Source: Arenicola marina (lineage: Eukaryota > Annelida > Polychaeta > Arenicolidae). From it: 64,000 nucleotides of DNA. The position numbers were made by a program, and so were the translations under genes. Each line of letters starts with the position of its first letter. The first letter of the stretch is position 1. The stretch is taken from assembly GCA_964019135.1 (NCBI GenBank), contig OZ025258.1, forward strand, positions 9,257,961 to 9,321,960. Reading direction: 5' to 3'. This document shows positions 30,001 to 42,500 of the stretch, piece by piece. Under the pieces are notes generated by a model, which did no database searches, was not told the DNA's origin, and was given only the letters and a program-made list of their open reading frames with translations.

Positions 30001-30850
30001 GAATGTGATGTGACGGCGGGGTTGTGACAGTGGGGTTGTGACGGCGGGGTTGTGACAGTGGGGTTGTGACGGCGGGGTTGTGACAGTGGGGTTGTGACGG
30101 CGGGGTTGTGACAGTGGGGTTGTGAAGGTGGGGTTGTGACAGCGGGGTTGTGAATGTGATGTGACGGCGGGGTTGTGACAGTGGGGTTGTGACGGCGGGG
30201 TTGTGACAGTGGGGTTGTGACGGCGGGGTTGTGACAGTGGGGTTGTGACGGCGGGGTTGTGACAGTGGGGTTGTGAATGTGATGTGACGGCGGGGTTGTG
30301 ACAGTGGGGTTGTGACGGTGTGGTTGTGACAGTGGGGTTGTGACGGCGGGGTTGTGACAGTGGGGTTGTGAATGTGATGTGACGGCGGGGTTGTGACAGT
30401 GGGGTTGTGACGGCGGGGTTGTGACAGTGGGGTTGTGAATGTGATGTGACGGCGGGGTTGTGACAGTGGGGTTGTGACGGCGGGGTTGTGACAGTGGGGT
30501 TGTGAATGTGATGTGACGGCGGGGTTGTGACAGTGGGGTTGTGAATGTGATGTGACGGCGGGGTTGTGACAGTGGGGTTGTGACGGTGGGGTTGTGACAG
30601 TGGGGTTGTGACGGCGGGGTTGTGACAGTGGGGTTGTGAATGTGATGTGACGGCGGGGTTGTGACAGTGGGGTTGTGACGGCGGGGTTGTGACAGTGGGG
30701 TTGTGACGGCGGGGTTGTGACACTGGGGTTGTGACGGCGGGGTTGTGACAGTGGGGTTGTGACGGCGGGGTTGTGACAGTGGGGTTGTGACGGCGGGGTT
30801 GTGACACTGGGGTTGTGACGGCGCGGTCGTGACAGTGTGTTTGGGACAGT
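29333..30850 (+). repeat. 14-bp minisatellite, about 100 copies
   Basis: The unit GGGGTTGTGACGGC alternates with GGGGTTGTGACAGT, giving a 28-bp dimer, with insertions of GAATGTGATGTGACGGC at irregular intervals. On the minus strand two frames are open for 696 and 372 codons and read TTPPSQPHCHNPAV; this is a consequence of the 14-bp period (42-bp frame cycle) and not evidence of a Thr/Pro/His-rich protein. The dimer alternation is strongest between 30000 and 30840. Confidence 0.95.
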
Positions 30851-30859
30851 GGCATTGTG

Positions 30860-32580
30860 ATGGTAGGAGTGGACGGAGAAGGGATATCACGAATCGTTGT
30901 GCCAGAAGCTTATCGATGAGTTTTTGATCAGCGAGGTTTTAATCCATTTATAGCCTGTTCGTCACATGTTTTACCAATAATATTTGACAGTAATATCGAT
31001 GCGGTTGCTTTTGTGATTCTCTAGACTTATTATTTTTTATTTTTTTTTGAGGGAAGAGCCTCGTTGTTGGCCGGCTCCCACGGCAATTATCAATAAGCGA
31101 GTGTGCTCACCATTTTGGCGGGTAACTGCCAGATAATCCTCAGACAAACAGTACAAAGCCGGTCAAGATGGGATGTGAGGTGACCGAGCCAGGTTAGTGC
31201 CGGAAACCACACCGCAGTTTGATGCTTTCATTATATCATTATTCAGGTTTGTAGTGAATGTGACAGCACCGACCACCACGCCAATATCAAAATGTAAACT
31301 AAATGTGTTCGAAATATGACCTATTGCTCTTCTTTGAAAGGGTTTACATAATTTATTATCTTTATGCGAGGGGGGTAACGTTAACCAACTGAACGAACTG
31401 CGGCAAAACACAAGATTCTACAATACATTCCAGGAAACATACAGGTAGGGAGGGAGGTATCTCCATAAAGGGATATGTAAAATTCATGAGATGCTACTTA
31501 AATTAAACCTAAGTGTGATTTATGGGACGCGGCGTCTGCTCGCCTCTGCTTTCCGGGTGGGTGCGGGTGGGGTTGGGGGTGGGGGGAGCTGGGTTAGGGA
31601 GGGAGATGGATGGGGGTAGGGGATACAAGATGCGTCGGCCTCTGCACTCACCGTCACATAATACAATTCTGGCGTCAGGTTTAAGGCATCTGTCCCTCCG
31701 CGCTAATGAACCCTTTTTTTGCGGCCTTTTCCGTTTCCTCTCCGGACCTAAATTAACGTCAGCGACCGGCCGCAATGGAGAGTCAAACACCCATCTCCAT
31801 GGCAATAGAGGCGACCCTGTCAGGTTCATGACGACCAAGACCCGCCCGACACGTTGAGATGCCGGAGGTGAAAAAGGTGCGAAGTAGGAAATCGAAAAAT
31901 TGTCGTCTGCCAATGTGAACGGTTTCGCGCCAAAACGAAATACGGTCGTTTTTCTTTGCGACAGCTTTTTTTTTCCTGTGAAATCCGGATTTGAAGCAGA
32001 TCTCACTCTACGGATTCTACAGGGTAGTTCGTTCGTTACTCTCATTGCTATGTCTTTCCCCCACTTTACTGAACTTGTTGTTTTGTGAGGATCTTGTGAG
32101 GACGTTGCCCTGATCCCTCTCGGCGTGATTAACCACGTAGATTTGACATCTGAGGGGCCCAAAGTGAACCTGGCCTGCCGGCCGCAGCTTACACCCTCTT
32201 TATGTATCCGTCCCGGACCCCCAACCCCCAGAACCCCACAGCCTGCCCGCCATTCCCGCCCAAGATTACCCCGCTCAACCCCAGCTCTCACATCGATTCT
32301 AACGCACCTTAGCGTCCTCTTCCACCGCCACCTGCCTCCATCCCTGCCCCACACAGGGCATATATTGCACCCACAACCAATCCATCCCCATCCAGGCTCC
32401 GAGGTTGCTAGAAATCTACCCACTCTATCGCACCAGCACAGATGCCCTGCTGGACACCTTACCCTATTCCATATTCCACACACCCTAGAATCCATCATTT
32501 TTAACCCACTCACCCACCCTTAAATTGACTTCGGCCTGCCACAACCGACGCGAGTTTGATTAAAATATTGCGGTAATTTT
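30860..32580. other. Intergenic DNA, no convincing gene
   Basis: A 334-codon minus-strand open frame (32513-31509) lies here, but it has no recognisable domain, is matched by open frames on the opposite strand and sits in GC-rich DNA. A short reading frame near 31163-31411 shows nothing conserved. No RNA gene was recognised. Confidence 0.5.
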
Positions 32581-32584
32581 CAAG

Positions 32585-32690
32585 ACGCCGAGTTCCCGGT
32601 AGAGGCGTTCCGATAACGCCTTAGTCTGACGTCAATTTAACCCATAATAATTACCCTTCATGCGCGTAAATTTAGAGTACGTCTAGCCCA
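32585..32690 (+). repeat. Dispersed repeat family R2, fragment
   Basis: Contains GGTAGAGGCGTTCCGATAACGC, GCC, CGTCAATTTAACCCATAATAATT and ACCCTTCATGCGCGTAAAT-like words in fragments that parallel 37590-37680 (GGCAGAGGGCGTTCCG, CGTCAAAGTTAACCATC, ATTCTTCATACGTGAAAAT). It is a short diverged copy of the repeat at 37590-37960 and 59450-59830. Confidence 0.5.
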
Positions 32691-32691
32691 G

Positions 32692-32870
32692 TGGGGGGGG
32701 GGTGCTTAATACATTGCTGGATTTTGGGTGGGTTCCGCGATAAAGCCCCCCCCCCCTATTATTTAACAGCTAAAATCCGCTCGTTTTACGGGCCGTTAGG
32801 GGCCGTTTTACCGCCAAAATCCGCTTGGAAGGGGTATTTTTTCGCGGCTAACCGGCACTATGAACACAAA
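32692..32870 (+). repeat. Dispersed repeat family R3, copy 2
   Basis: Inverted counterpart of 28797-28870: TGCTTAATACATTGCTGG and GGTTCCGCGATAAAGC between G and C runs, followed by AAAATCCGCTCG and GCCGTTTTACCGCCAAAATC. The longer 3' part is only weakly preserved in the other copy. Confidence 0.65.
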
Positions 32871-32879
32871 TTTTCATAG

Positions 32880-34122
32880 CATCACCAGTGTGGTGGAGAT
32901 TGTTACCATGGGAGGAACATGGGGGAACCGGCGTGTGTAGAGGGGAGAGAGAGGGGGGGGGGGGGCGGGGAGGGTAGATCTAGAGCATTCGTAACGAGCC
33001 ACGTGACATGTCGCAATGGCGGTGACGTAAGGAGTTGATCAGGAAGTGAGATCAGAGGCATGCCGGCAGGGGGCGGACACGGGGGAATGGGAGTATTGCA
33101 TTAAGACAACCCGCGCAGAGCTCTTCAGCATTCGCCATTCGTCTTGTGGCAGAATGTTCCTTCATGCATGCTAGCGTCACATCCACACTTCAATCTGTAT
33201 TTAGCCAGCGTGGGGAGCGCATCCATCCATGGACTGCCCCCACCCCACCCCCACCCCCACCCCGGTCCCCGTCCCCGCCCCTACCCCCGCCCCCGCCTCC
33301 TACCCCATCCCCATCCCCGCCCCCGTCACACCGTCACCCCACCGCCGGGGGGAAGGGGCGTTTAATATGTATGTATAGCTGGTCTGACCTTTCCTGGTTG
33401 CCCCCCGAGGCTGGGTGGGAGGGGGGAGGGGGTGTATGGGGCGGTGGGCTGCCCGGGAGCCAATAGGAAAGCCGGGACTACGACTCTGCAAATCACTGGT
33501 AAACAAGATTAAGCGGCCTGGTCAGGGTACCCAGAGCCTCCTACTCAGCACCCCCCCCCCCCCCGCATCACCCCCACCACCTCCGCCTTCTACCTCCTTC
33601 CCACCCTTCGTCCCTCCCGTAACCCCCGTCCGGCTGCCGAGGACCGCGAGCAAACGAGCGAGCCGCCCCCCCCCCCCCGAACCCCGGCCCGATGAGGCGA
33701 CAGGAGCCCCGCCCTCTCCCCAGACACCAACCCAACCCAACCCAACCCCCCGTCGTAAAAACCAACAGCAACAGGGACCCAGCCTCGCAGACAGCAACGA
33801 CTGGCAGCGCCCCCTGGTCCAGTATACAGACGAGAGGGAAGGGAGAATGACGCCGATTTGAGACGAAGAAGAGGGAGTTCAACAGGTCGCCGGCTTTTCT
33901 TGACACAGCGCTTTCAGAGGATAACCAGTTTTCTACGGTGACATTCACGCCTCACAACTGACAGTGAATGATGCGGGAGAGCCGGATGCCAGGTACAAAA
34001 ACACCCGAGTGTCTGGCGTCATGCCATCCAGCGTGTGAGTAAGCGATAATAAGAGAGAATTGCAGCGTCATCAGCAACGGATCGCGCGTGACGGATCACC
34101 TAATAATTCCAGAACCGGCGTC
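32880..34122. other. Intergenic, GC-rich, no gene seen
   Basis: Contains CCCCCACCCC-type stretches (33240-33345) and poly-C near 33550 and 33666. The overlapping Pro-rich and Gly-rich open frames on both strands follow from base composition. No domain was recognised. Confidence 0.5.
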
Positions 34123-34322
34123 NNNNNNNNNNNNNNNNNNNNNNNNNNNNNNNNNNNNNNNNNNNNNNNNNNNNNNNNNNNNNNNNNNNNNNNNNNNNNN
34201 NNNNNNNNNNNNNNNNNNNNNNNNNNNNNNNNNNNNNNNNNNNNNNNNNNNNNNNNNNNNNNNNNNNNNNNNNNNNNNNNNNNNNNNNNNNNNNNNNNNN
34301 NNNNNNNNNNNNNNNNNNNNNN
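34123..34322. other. Assembly gap (200 N)
   Basis: Exactly 200 unresolved bases, a conventional placeholder length, so the true distance is unknown. The dispersed repeat R4 begins immediately after it. Confidence 1.
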
Positions 34323-34323
34323 C

Positions 34324-34412
34324 TTTCAGGATTTAAATTCAAGACATTATATATACTTATTTGTCATGGGGAAGAGGTTGGTAATACAAAACATTACAGA
34401 ATATATTGCTTC
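34324..34412 (-). repeat. Dispersed repeat family R4, copy 2
   Basis: Reverse complement of 2845-2932, with about 85% of bases matching by eye. The copy is cut by the assembly gap at one side. Confidence 0.75.
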
Positions 34413-35830
34413 AAGATATTCACCTCTGTATTGAAGCAGTTGTTCAGATATGAAAATTGGTACCGCTGCCATGTCATAATCCGCCATTTTTCGTAATGGA
34501 TCATTGAACACGTGCTTTCCCGTTATCACCCATAGTAACATGTGTGCTGCAGCCGTCCTCGCAAGCGTCGAGTTGAGGGGTGGTCATTCCTCGTGTTCAA
34601 GGCCGCAATAAGTTAATTTACCGAATGAATTGTGTTTTTATATTTATCATCTCGCAAGAGATGACATCGACATTCTGTGGCGCATGCGCATAGCCCGCCA
34701 CGCATGTAATCCATTGGTGCTCGGCTCGCAATTGGATGTCCACAAATGAAAAACTACATTAAAAAAGCCGCAAAATGTCCTGAGGACGCCACCGACAGAC
34801 TCTAAGGCGGGTCTAAGGCCGGCCGCAAGACATTCCCGGGACACGATCTCGTCTTCAGAGCCCTGGCGCAACCCCTCACACCTGCCCCCCCCCCCCCACC
34901 CCTCTCCTCGCCCTCCCCACCCACGCTGCCTGTCAGCAATATCTTCCTCCCCCATGGTCTGGACCACCACAAGCTCATTCCACCTCCGGCCCCGGGGCCC
35001 CATCCTTCCCGCTGCGTCCGTGGCTCTGGCAAAGATTAAAGCTCTCTTTTATGCGTTCGTACGCCGCCACACCGCGGCGCTGGGTGTCTCGTTCCGGCGG
35101 CGGCCAATCACCGGGCCGGCTTATTGGTCACGTGACCCATCACATCGAATGATTTACTACGACAGAATTCCAGACTTCGCGTAATAAGTTTTAGCTCCAT
35201 ACTCCCCTCACCCCCCCCCCCCCCCACTCCTCCCCTTCTACCCGACGTCTATCCGACCCCCCACCACTATCCTCTGATCCAACCCGATTGTAGCTTGCTT
35301 TTATATGGCCCGCAGGCAGATCTACAACACATTCACCGAACGGAAAACGGCAATGAAAGGGTTTGTTTTGTTCATGGTCGTCCTTTTGATGCCTGTCCAT
35401 TTGAGCAACGAGATATTGAGCGTAGAGATACCCCCCCCCCCGCACCCACCCACACACGACCCCCATCTGTCCGCACACTCAGTGAGTCCGCATCACGGAG
35501 ACACTCGCTTAACGAACCGCGTGAGGAAACAACCAATGACAGACACTTCAACGTCGCGGCCATTAATTCTAATCCGCTGAGCATGTCCAGTTCAACGTCC
35601 TCCACCCACGCAGGCCCACGCATCCCCCCCCCCCTCCCCCCCCCCCCACCCCCCCCGTGACGTGTCTAGACGAGGATCGACGTCGCTCTACTGTCGCTCC
35701 AGTTTGGGAAAGCGGTATAATGAAACACATTAGTGGTTGAAACATATTGTTAGCCATGATGGGACACCGTGGTCGCCATGGCGATATATATGGGTCGCAC
35801 TTTGTCATTATACACATTGCTTACCAAGAC
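34413..35830. other. Intergenic DNA, no gene seen
   Basis: Unique sequence with poly-C runs near 34886, 35212, 35431 and 35625-35656. Short open frames occur on both strands, none with recognisable similarity. Confidence 0.5.
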
Positions 35831-35835
35831 GAGAA

Positions 35836-36042
35836 GGGCCGCCCCAATAGCTCAGTGGGCTAGAGCGCTCGCATTGAACGCTCTGGCCACCTGATAGCCT
35901 AACGGCGAGCCCCACTGTGGTCCTTCGCAAAGAGTAGGGGGTTACCCCCAGGGAGATGGCTCCACTCTCCCTTCCTTCTCCCACTAACGCGACATGACCA
36001 GAATTGGTCAAAGCGTCCTGAAGAACCAGCCAACCAGCGAAC
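35836..36042 (+). mobile_element. tRNA-derived SINE, copy 3
   Basis: Head with AATAGCTCAGTGGGCTAGAG (A box) and the body blocks AGCCTAACGG, GCAAAGAGTAGGGGG, GGCTCCACTC, TTCCTTCTCCCACTAACG and CAAAGCGTCCTGAAG, ending in AACCAGCCAACCAGCG. Compared with 2058-2324 it lacks roughly 45 bases around the B box and the GTGGCCATGTCTGTGTGG block, so this copy should be unable to use its internal promoter. Confidence 0.85.
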
Positions 36043-36054
36043 CATGACGAGACA

Positions 36055-36232
36055 CAGGGGCGGATCCAGAAAATCTGGATAGGGGGGGGGGGGTTCAGGG
36101 TCAGATCCAAATATCCTGGATAGGGGGGGCCTGTTTTGGTTTTCATATGACAGTTATGTTAAATGGTATAAATTTCGGTCCTAAAAGAGGGGGGCCGGGG
36201 CCGGGTCGCCCCCCCCCTTGGATACGCCCCTG
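36055..36232. mobile_element. 178-bp MITE, hAT-like CAGGGGCG termini
   Basis: Starts CAGGGGCGGATCCA and ends TGGATACGCCCCTG, inverted repeats matching at 13 of 14 positions. The five bases AGACA lie directly outside both ends (36050-36054, 36233-36237), a candidate target duplication. CAGGGGCG ends are typical of hAT-type non-autonomous elements, which usually make 8-bp duplications, though groups with 5-bp ones exist. Internal G and C runs have expanded. It lies just after SINE copy 3 and just before the 44-bp array. Confidence 0.75.
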
Positions 36233-36237
36233 AGACA

Positions 36238-37262
36238 TGTTGCCATGGCGATACACATTGGTAGACATGATGCAACATTTGCCTCCATCAAGAGAGACAC
36301 GTGTTGCCACGATAAGACACACTGGCTACCATGCAAAGACACACTGGTTACTATGACAACACGCATTGGCTACCATGCAAGGACACACTGGTCACTATGA
36401 CAAAACACATTGGCTACCATGCAAAGACACACTGGTTACTTGACGAAACACAATGGCTACCATGCAAAGACACACTGGTCACTATGACAAAACACATCGG
36501 CTACCATGCAAAGACACACTGCATAGTAGCTAATGCGTTTTATCATTGTAACCAGAGACACACTGGTTACTTTGACAAAACACACTGGCTACCATGCAAA
36601 GACACACTGGTTACTATGACAAAACACATCGGCTATCACGCAAAGACACAGTGGTCACTATGACAAAACACATTGGCTACCATGCAAAGACACACTGGTT
36701 ACTATGACAAAACATATCGGCTACCATGCAAAGACACTGGTTACTATGACAAAACGCATTGGTCGCCATACTGAGACACACTGGTTACTATGACAAAACA
36801 CATTGGCTACCAATCAAAGACACACTGGTTACTATGACAACACGCATTGGTCGCCATACTGAGACACACTGGTTACTATGACAAAACACATTGGCTACCA
36901 TTTAAAGACACACTGGTTATTATGACAAACACATTGGCTACCATGCAACGTCACACTGGTTACTATGACAAAACGCATTGGCTACCATGCAAAGACACAC
37001 TGGTTTCTATGACAAAACACATTGGCTACCATGCAAAGACACGGGTTCCTATGACAAAACACATTGGCTACCATGCAAAGACACTGGTTACTATGACACA
37101 ACACATTGGCTACCATGCAAAGACACACTGGTTACTATGACAAAACATATTGGCTACCATGCAAAGACACTGGTTACTATGACAAAACACATTGGCTACC
37201 ATGCAAAGATACACTGGTTACTATGACAACACGCATTGGTCGCCATACTGAGACAAACTGGT
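36238..37262 (+). repeat. 44-bp minisatellite built from two 22-bp halves, ~23 copies
   Basis: The unit consists of ACACTGGTTACTATGACAAA and ACATTGGCTACCATGCAAAG plus joining bases. The two halves are themselves alike (ACAxTGGxTACxATGxxAAA), so the 44-bp unit arose by dimerisation of an older 22-bp unit. Shorter variants lack two or three bases, which breaks frames. Open frames reading LPCKDTLVTMTKHIGYHAK are incidental. Confidence 0.95.
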
Positions 37263-37589
37263 ATCATTGCAATACAGTATTGTCGCTGTTCTCCAAGCTG
37301 CAGCTTTTCCCGCCAGGTGGCTGAGGGTCGGGCAAGTCTTCGCTCTCATACCGACACATTAGCACATCGTGTGGTGTAGGACGATGTCGGCTAGGGGGGT
37401 GTGTGGGGTGGGTGGATGGTGGATGGTGGGGGTCGCGTATGAGGATAGACACCGACCCAGCCATATATCCCACTTAAGACTCTCGTGGGCGGTCAGTTGA
37501 AGGTCATTGCGCGCCACGCAGCTCCAGGGTTGTCCCAGACAACGGGAGAGGACGGGTTCCTCACTCAGTTATCCGGCCAACCGATCTCC

Positions 37590-37960
37590 GGCAGAGGGCG
37601 TTCCGCTCACGCTATAGTCCCTCTGCGTCAAAGTTAACCATCAGAATTATTCTTCATACGTGAAAATAAAAATCTAATAAAATATATATTCGCGGTTTCG
37701 CATCAAACACAACATTTTTTATCATTTACTGATACGGTGATGTACTGGCACCGTACAGGACGAATTCATTAATGCATTAGAAGCCATGTTACTATCGAAC
37801 ATTGTTTTTGAGTTCGATCGAGATGAGTATATTTTTCAAATTCTCCATCGAAAATACAAAATTCCACATAACCAACCTCGTAAAACCATTCGTAGCCCCA
37901 TGGCTGTTGAGAGTGAGGTGGGCAGTTACGTGGGGCAAAGGTGATGTGACAAACGAGTGC
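37590..37960 (+). repeat. Dispersed repeat family R2, copy 1
   Basis: Ordered blocks shared with 59450-59830: CAGAATTATTCTTCA, AATCTAAT, GCATCAAACAC, TTTATCATTTACTG, CTGGCACCGTACA, GAGTTCGATCGAG and TTCTCCATCGAAAAT. Copy 2 carries an extra ~45-base insert after GAGTTCGATCGAG containing an inverted pair GTCAAAGGCGTGAAACG/CTTTGACC. No coding potential; class unknown. Confidence 0.75.
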
Positions 37961-38985
37961 CCTGTGCTGGCAGAGTGCGGGCCAACAAGGCGGCCATACG
38001 ACGATCTTTAGCATTCTCGAGGGCCACTCTCTGCCTTCGACTCACTCCGCTAGGGCTCCGTTATATCTCTGTTGTTGCCTACGTCCTTAATGCATTTTCA
38101 TTTTCGCTCGCCAGGGCGGCGCTGCGCAAATTGATAGGAACAATGCGTCGCGCATTTCTACAAATTAGTGCTAGGACCCAGCCTAAGCCCAATAACACAT
38201 GAAATCAGGTGATGAAAAGAAAGAGTTCTGTCACAATTATAACTTTTTCGAAAGGGTACAAGATGTTTTTTGCTGTATTCAATACACAAAGGTCGTTATT
38301 TTTATGCTTTATTCTTGAAAACTCTAATGTTGCAAGAAATTGCAGCTGATTTGACCGTTTTTCAAGAATCTTGAAATTTGCCCCCGGCCGACAGCAGCGG
38401 TAAAAGCTAGCTTGCGTAGCGCCACCGTGCGGGGAGCTTGCTCGAGGGTGTGTAAGTATAAATATTTAGACATCCCAGCGGAATAGACGCTCGATAGTTA
38501 AACCAGAGGTTTAACTTACAGAATGGCTACTTAAGCCGTTCAAGTGGGTGGCACGAGAAACATATGCAATCGATTACTGTCGACTTTCCATATTTTGTGT
38601 GCTTGCTGGTCTAATCACCCACCCCCACGTGCTGATGTTAAGAGGCGAGGCTCCTGCCTGGGTCCCCGTACGACAATAGGCTCCACACTGGCCTTAAGAA
38701 GTGTTCATCGATCAGATTCGTTGTATTGTCACCCACAGCGGAATATTACTGGGTTAATTACCTTTAATTATGAACCAAAAATATGTAATGATATAAACAC
38801 TAGCATTGTTCTCTTGCATACCAGAATACACCTTAAAACCAGCAAAATACTATAGATATTAGGCTACAACACAACACCATAACTATTGGGCGCTAGCAAA
38901 GTTCATAATGCGACCTTGCAGCCTCATTTATGTTTCCATAACTCTCATGGTCCGCTTGTGACCGTGTTCGGAAGTTGATCACACT
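37961..38985. other. Intergenic DNA, no gene seen
   Basis: Unique AT-rich sequence with only short frames. Nothing recognised. Confidence 0.5.
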
Positions 38986-38989
38986 GGAG

Positions 38990-39070
38990 ATGTGGTGGCT
39001 TAACCAAGAGTCGAACCCGGCACGCCGGGGCCGCTCTGGGGCGTTCATGTCCCACTGCGGTGACTCCAAG
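38990..39070 (-). repeat. Dispersed repeat family R6, copy 1 (tRNA-like B box)
   Basis: On the minus strand CACCGCAGTGGGACATGAACG, CCCAGAGCGG, CCCGGCGTGCCGGGTTCGAC and TCTTGGT match 45935-46005 on the plus strand. The GGGTTCGACTC word resembles a pol III B box, which suggests a fragment of a tRNA-derived SINE head. Confidence 0.65.
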
Positions 39071-39505
39071 ATGTCAACTTTACTCTCCTCTCCCTCTCTT
39101 TATTACACATACCCCACCGCCACTCCCTCACCAGACCACCACTCCCTCACCCCACCACCACTCTATTGTCCTTTTCTCCACCGCTCTTCTCACCTAACCT
39201 CCCATACCTCCTCGCTCTCTACCCCTTCTCTTGTCCATCGCACTACCTGTCTTCTACCTCCCCATTACCTTATCCTCTCTCCACCAGCCTTTCCCTTACC
39301 ACCGCCAGTCCTCTCTTTTTCTGAATTCCACCTGCCCTCTCTTGCCCCACCATACCACCCTTTTCTTGACAATTAAATTGGTGTTTTAACTTTTTTTTTT
39401 CTTTTTTTTTTTTTTTTTTTTGTTAAATATATATTTATTTCAATATCAATGTGGATAATCCAAGTACATGCAAGTCATAATAAGTGGTATACATAGCAAA
39501 CAAGC

Positions 39506-42500
39506 TTATACAGAAATCAGCAAACATTTTACGGGCTCCCACTTCGTTTTTATACGTTTATATCGCGATGTTAAAATACCTTTTGAAGATTTCGTTACAT
39601 GTTCTTCGATGTTATAATGATATCTTATAAATGAAAGAGCACCTTGACAGGAAATATTGGTGTTACAGCATTTACAAATGTATATATATCTCTTTACAAT
39701 CAAAATAATATGATTACTCAGTAGCTTGTTATCAAAGGGTGCTAAATTTCCAAGTATGACGTTTGGTCCCGTTAAATCAACATTGAAATTACAAAGCGAG
39801 TCAAACACAATACTAAGCTCAGTCCATACAGCATTTACAACCGGACACTCCCAGAAGAGATGTAAGATTGTCTCAGGTTTATCCGCGCAAAAGGTACAAG
39901 AATCAGTGTCTAATATATTACATTTCTTAAGCCATAGTTTCGTTATCAGTGTTCTAGTCAGTATTAAATATTGGAAACTCCTCAATTTACTTTCTATTGA
40001 ACATAGGTATGGCAGTTTATACATCTGCTTCCAGTTGATATTTGCCATGTTAAGATCTTGTTCCCACCTCTGTTCATTATTGCACGTGAATGGAATAGTC
40101 CGTACACGGTGTTGGTAAGCAAAAGAACATACTTTGGGAACTATCATAATTGACTTTAGACATTCACAACCTTGATTATTACTTTTAAACATTGAACCTG
40201 CTTGCAGTGGTACGCTTCTAATCAGTGTTTCGTAATCTAGAAAGTTCATAGACATATTAAAGTTCTTTTGAAATTGTGACCAAGTTAAGAATGAGCCATT
40301 GTCATCTAATAAGTCGTTAACATACATGACACCATGTTCGATAAATACCTGTTTACGCGAAACAATATTAGAAGATGTGATAAAACTAGAATTCCATAGT
40401 GGGTATTCAGGTACGGTTTGCTTTGATAATACAAGTTTATGTTTATACCAGGCGTAAAACACTTCTTTCCAAAATGGGTTTTGGGTCTTGTCTCCCATGT
40501 GTAAGGGAGATTTCGTCTAATTCCCAACATAAGTTTTTTTCCGTGCAGACCACACTGCAGAACAGTTGTTGCCATTTCCCATCACCTTCGATTAATCGCT
40601 TTATCCAGCATATTTTTAAAGCATCAATAAATATCAACAAGTTTGTTAACTTTACACCTCCAAATTCAATATCCTGAGCCAATCTATTCAAAGAAATTTT
40701 ACATTTTTTGCCCCAAATAAATGTTTTGAAGATGTTTTCTAATTTCGTTATCACTGCACTCGAAGGGGATGGAAGCACCGATAATATATGTACCAATTTC
40801 GGGATAAAAAGTGATTTCACAATTGTAACTTTCCCGTGTAATGATAGTTTTCTTTTAGCGTAGATATTACAAAGTCGTGTTATTTCTTCCAGTTTACTAT
40901 CATAATTCTTAGCATACATGTCATCCATATGGGCAGAGAAAGAGATTCCTAACAATTTGAATTCTGATACCCACTCTAGAGATTCATCTATACATACTTT
41001 GAACTTTGGCTTCTTTCCCAGCCAAACAGCTTTGGTTTTAGATAGATTCAGTCTTAATCCTGAGCATCTTTCAAAGTTATTAAAGAGCGTAAGTGCTGAT
41101 CTTAAACTGTCTTTCGTGCCGTCCAGTAGCAGAAACGTGTCGTCAGCGTAATGGCCAATCTTGTATAGAATATTTCTTATGCTGATACCCTTACACGATG
41201 AACAGTTTTGTACAGCACGCGAAAGTGGTTCAATCGCTAAAAGAAACAAGTAAGATGATAAGGGGTCCCCTTGTCTACAACCTCTAGTTATGGTAAAAAA
41301 CTGAGAGAAAAATCCGTTATTTATAACACAGCTGCGAGAATCTTTCATACATAGATCGACATAAGACAAAAAATTATCACCAAAGTTATGGACTTGCAAG
41401 ACTTTTCTTAGGTAGCGCCACTCTATCGAGTCGAAGGCCTTTTCAAAGTCAATTAATAAGAGCATACCAGTCATGTTTTTCCTGGATAATTCAAACATAA
41501 CATCGTAAATTAATCTGGTATTTTCGCCTATGTATCTGCCCTTAAGAAATCCCTTTTGACAATCACTAATCACAGATGGTAACACCTCCTTTAATCTCTT
41601 GGCTATCACTCCCGAAATTATTTTATAATCTGTGTTAAGTAATGTTATCGGTCTCCAGTTTGCCAGGTGCTCTCTGGCCTTGTCTCCCTTTGGAATACAA
41701 GTTATAATACCCTGTTGTTGAATAGTTGATAACTGTTTATTTTTTACAGCGTAGTGTATACTTCTTACTAAGAAATGTCCCAGGTCTCTCCAGAAAAAAA
41801 TGTAAAATTCTGGTGGAAAACCATCTGAACCTGGAGTTTTATTTCGTTTCATCTTTGATAAAACGTCCTTAATATCGCTATCATTTATATCAGAATCTAG
41901 CTGTTGTTTTTGAGATTCGTTTATGGGTTTGATATTTTCAGGGCATAGAAATTGTTCTACGATATTTGCATCCGTCTTGCGCGAAGAATATAGTTGTTTA
42001 TAAAACTTCATTTGTTCCTGAAGAATTGTTTCTTCATCGGCAATAGTTTTTCCATTTATATTTAGCTTATTAATGACCTTTTTGGTGTAATTACGTTTTT
42101 CTAAATTTAAGAAGAATTGCGTAGGTTTTTCACCTTCTTCATATATATGTGCTCTTTCCCTCAGCATTCTAAATTTGTATTTGCTGAGTCTAAGTGTTTC
42201 TAACTCATTGTGTTTGATTTGTAGCAGATTACCACAATCATTATCGCCTCTCTCTAGATCCTTAATTTCGTTTTCAAGTCTACTCTCTTTCTTATTATCT
42301 TCTCGTTTCTTGAACGAAGCATATGATATGCTCTTTCCTCTAATTTCCATCTTGAGTGTTTCCAAGAATATCTGATCATTAATAAAGAATGGGACATCTG
42401 GTGATAGAATGTCGTGCTGGGGCTGAGCGTATTGTTTAATGGCATCTGTTATACAAGTTTTAACGATATTAACATATTCTACATCTCCTAAAAGTGATGT

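Noticed and set aside
28800-30890. 696-codon Thr/Pro/His-rich frame on the minus strand
   Set aside because: Produced by the 14-bp array; a second minus frame is also open and the non-array part has no domain.
31509-32513. 334-codon minus-strand frame as a host gene
   Set aside because: No recognisable motif, GC-rich, opposed by open frames on the plus strand; likely chance.
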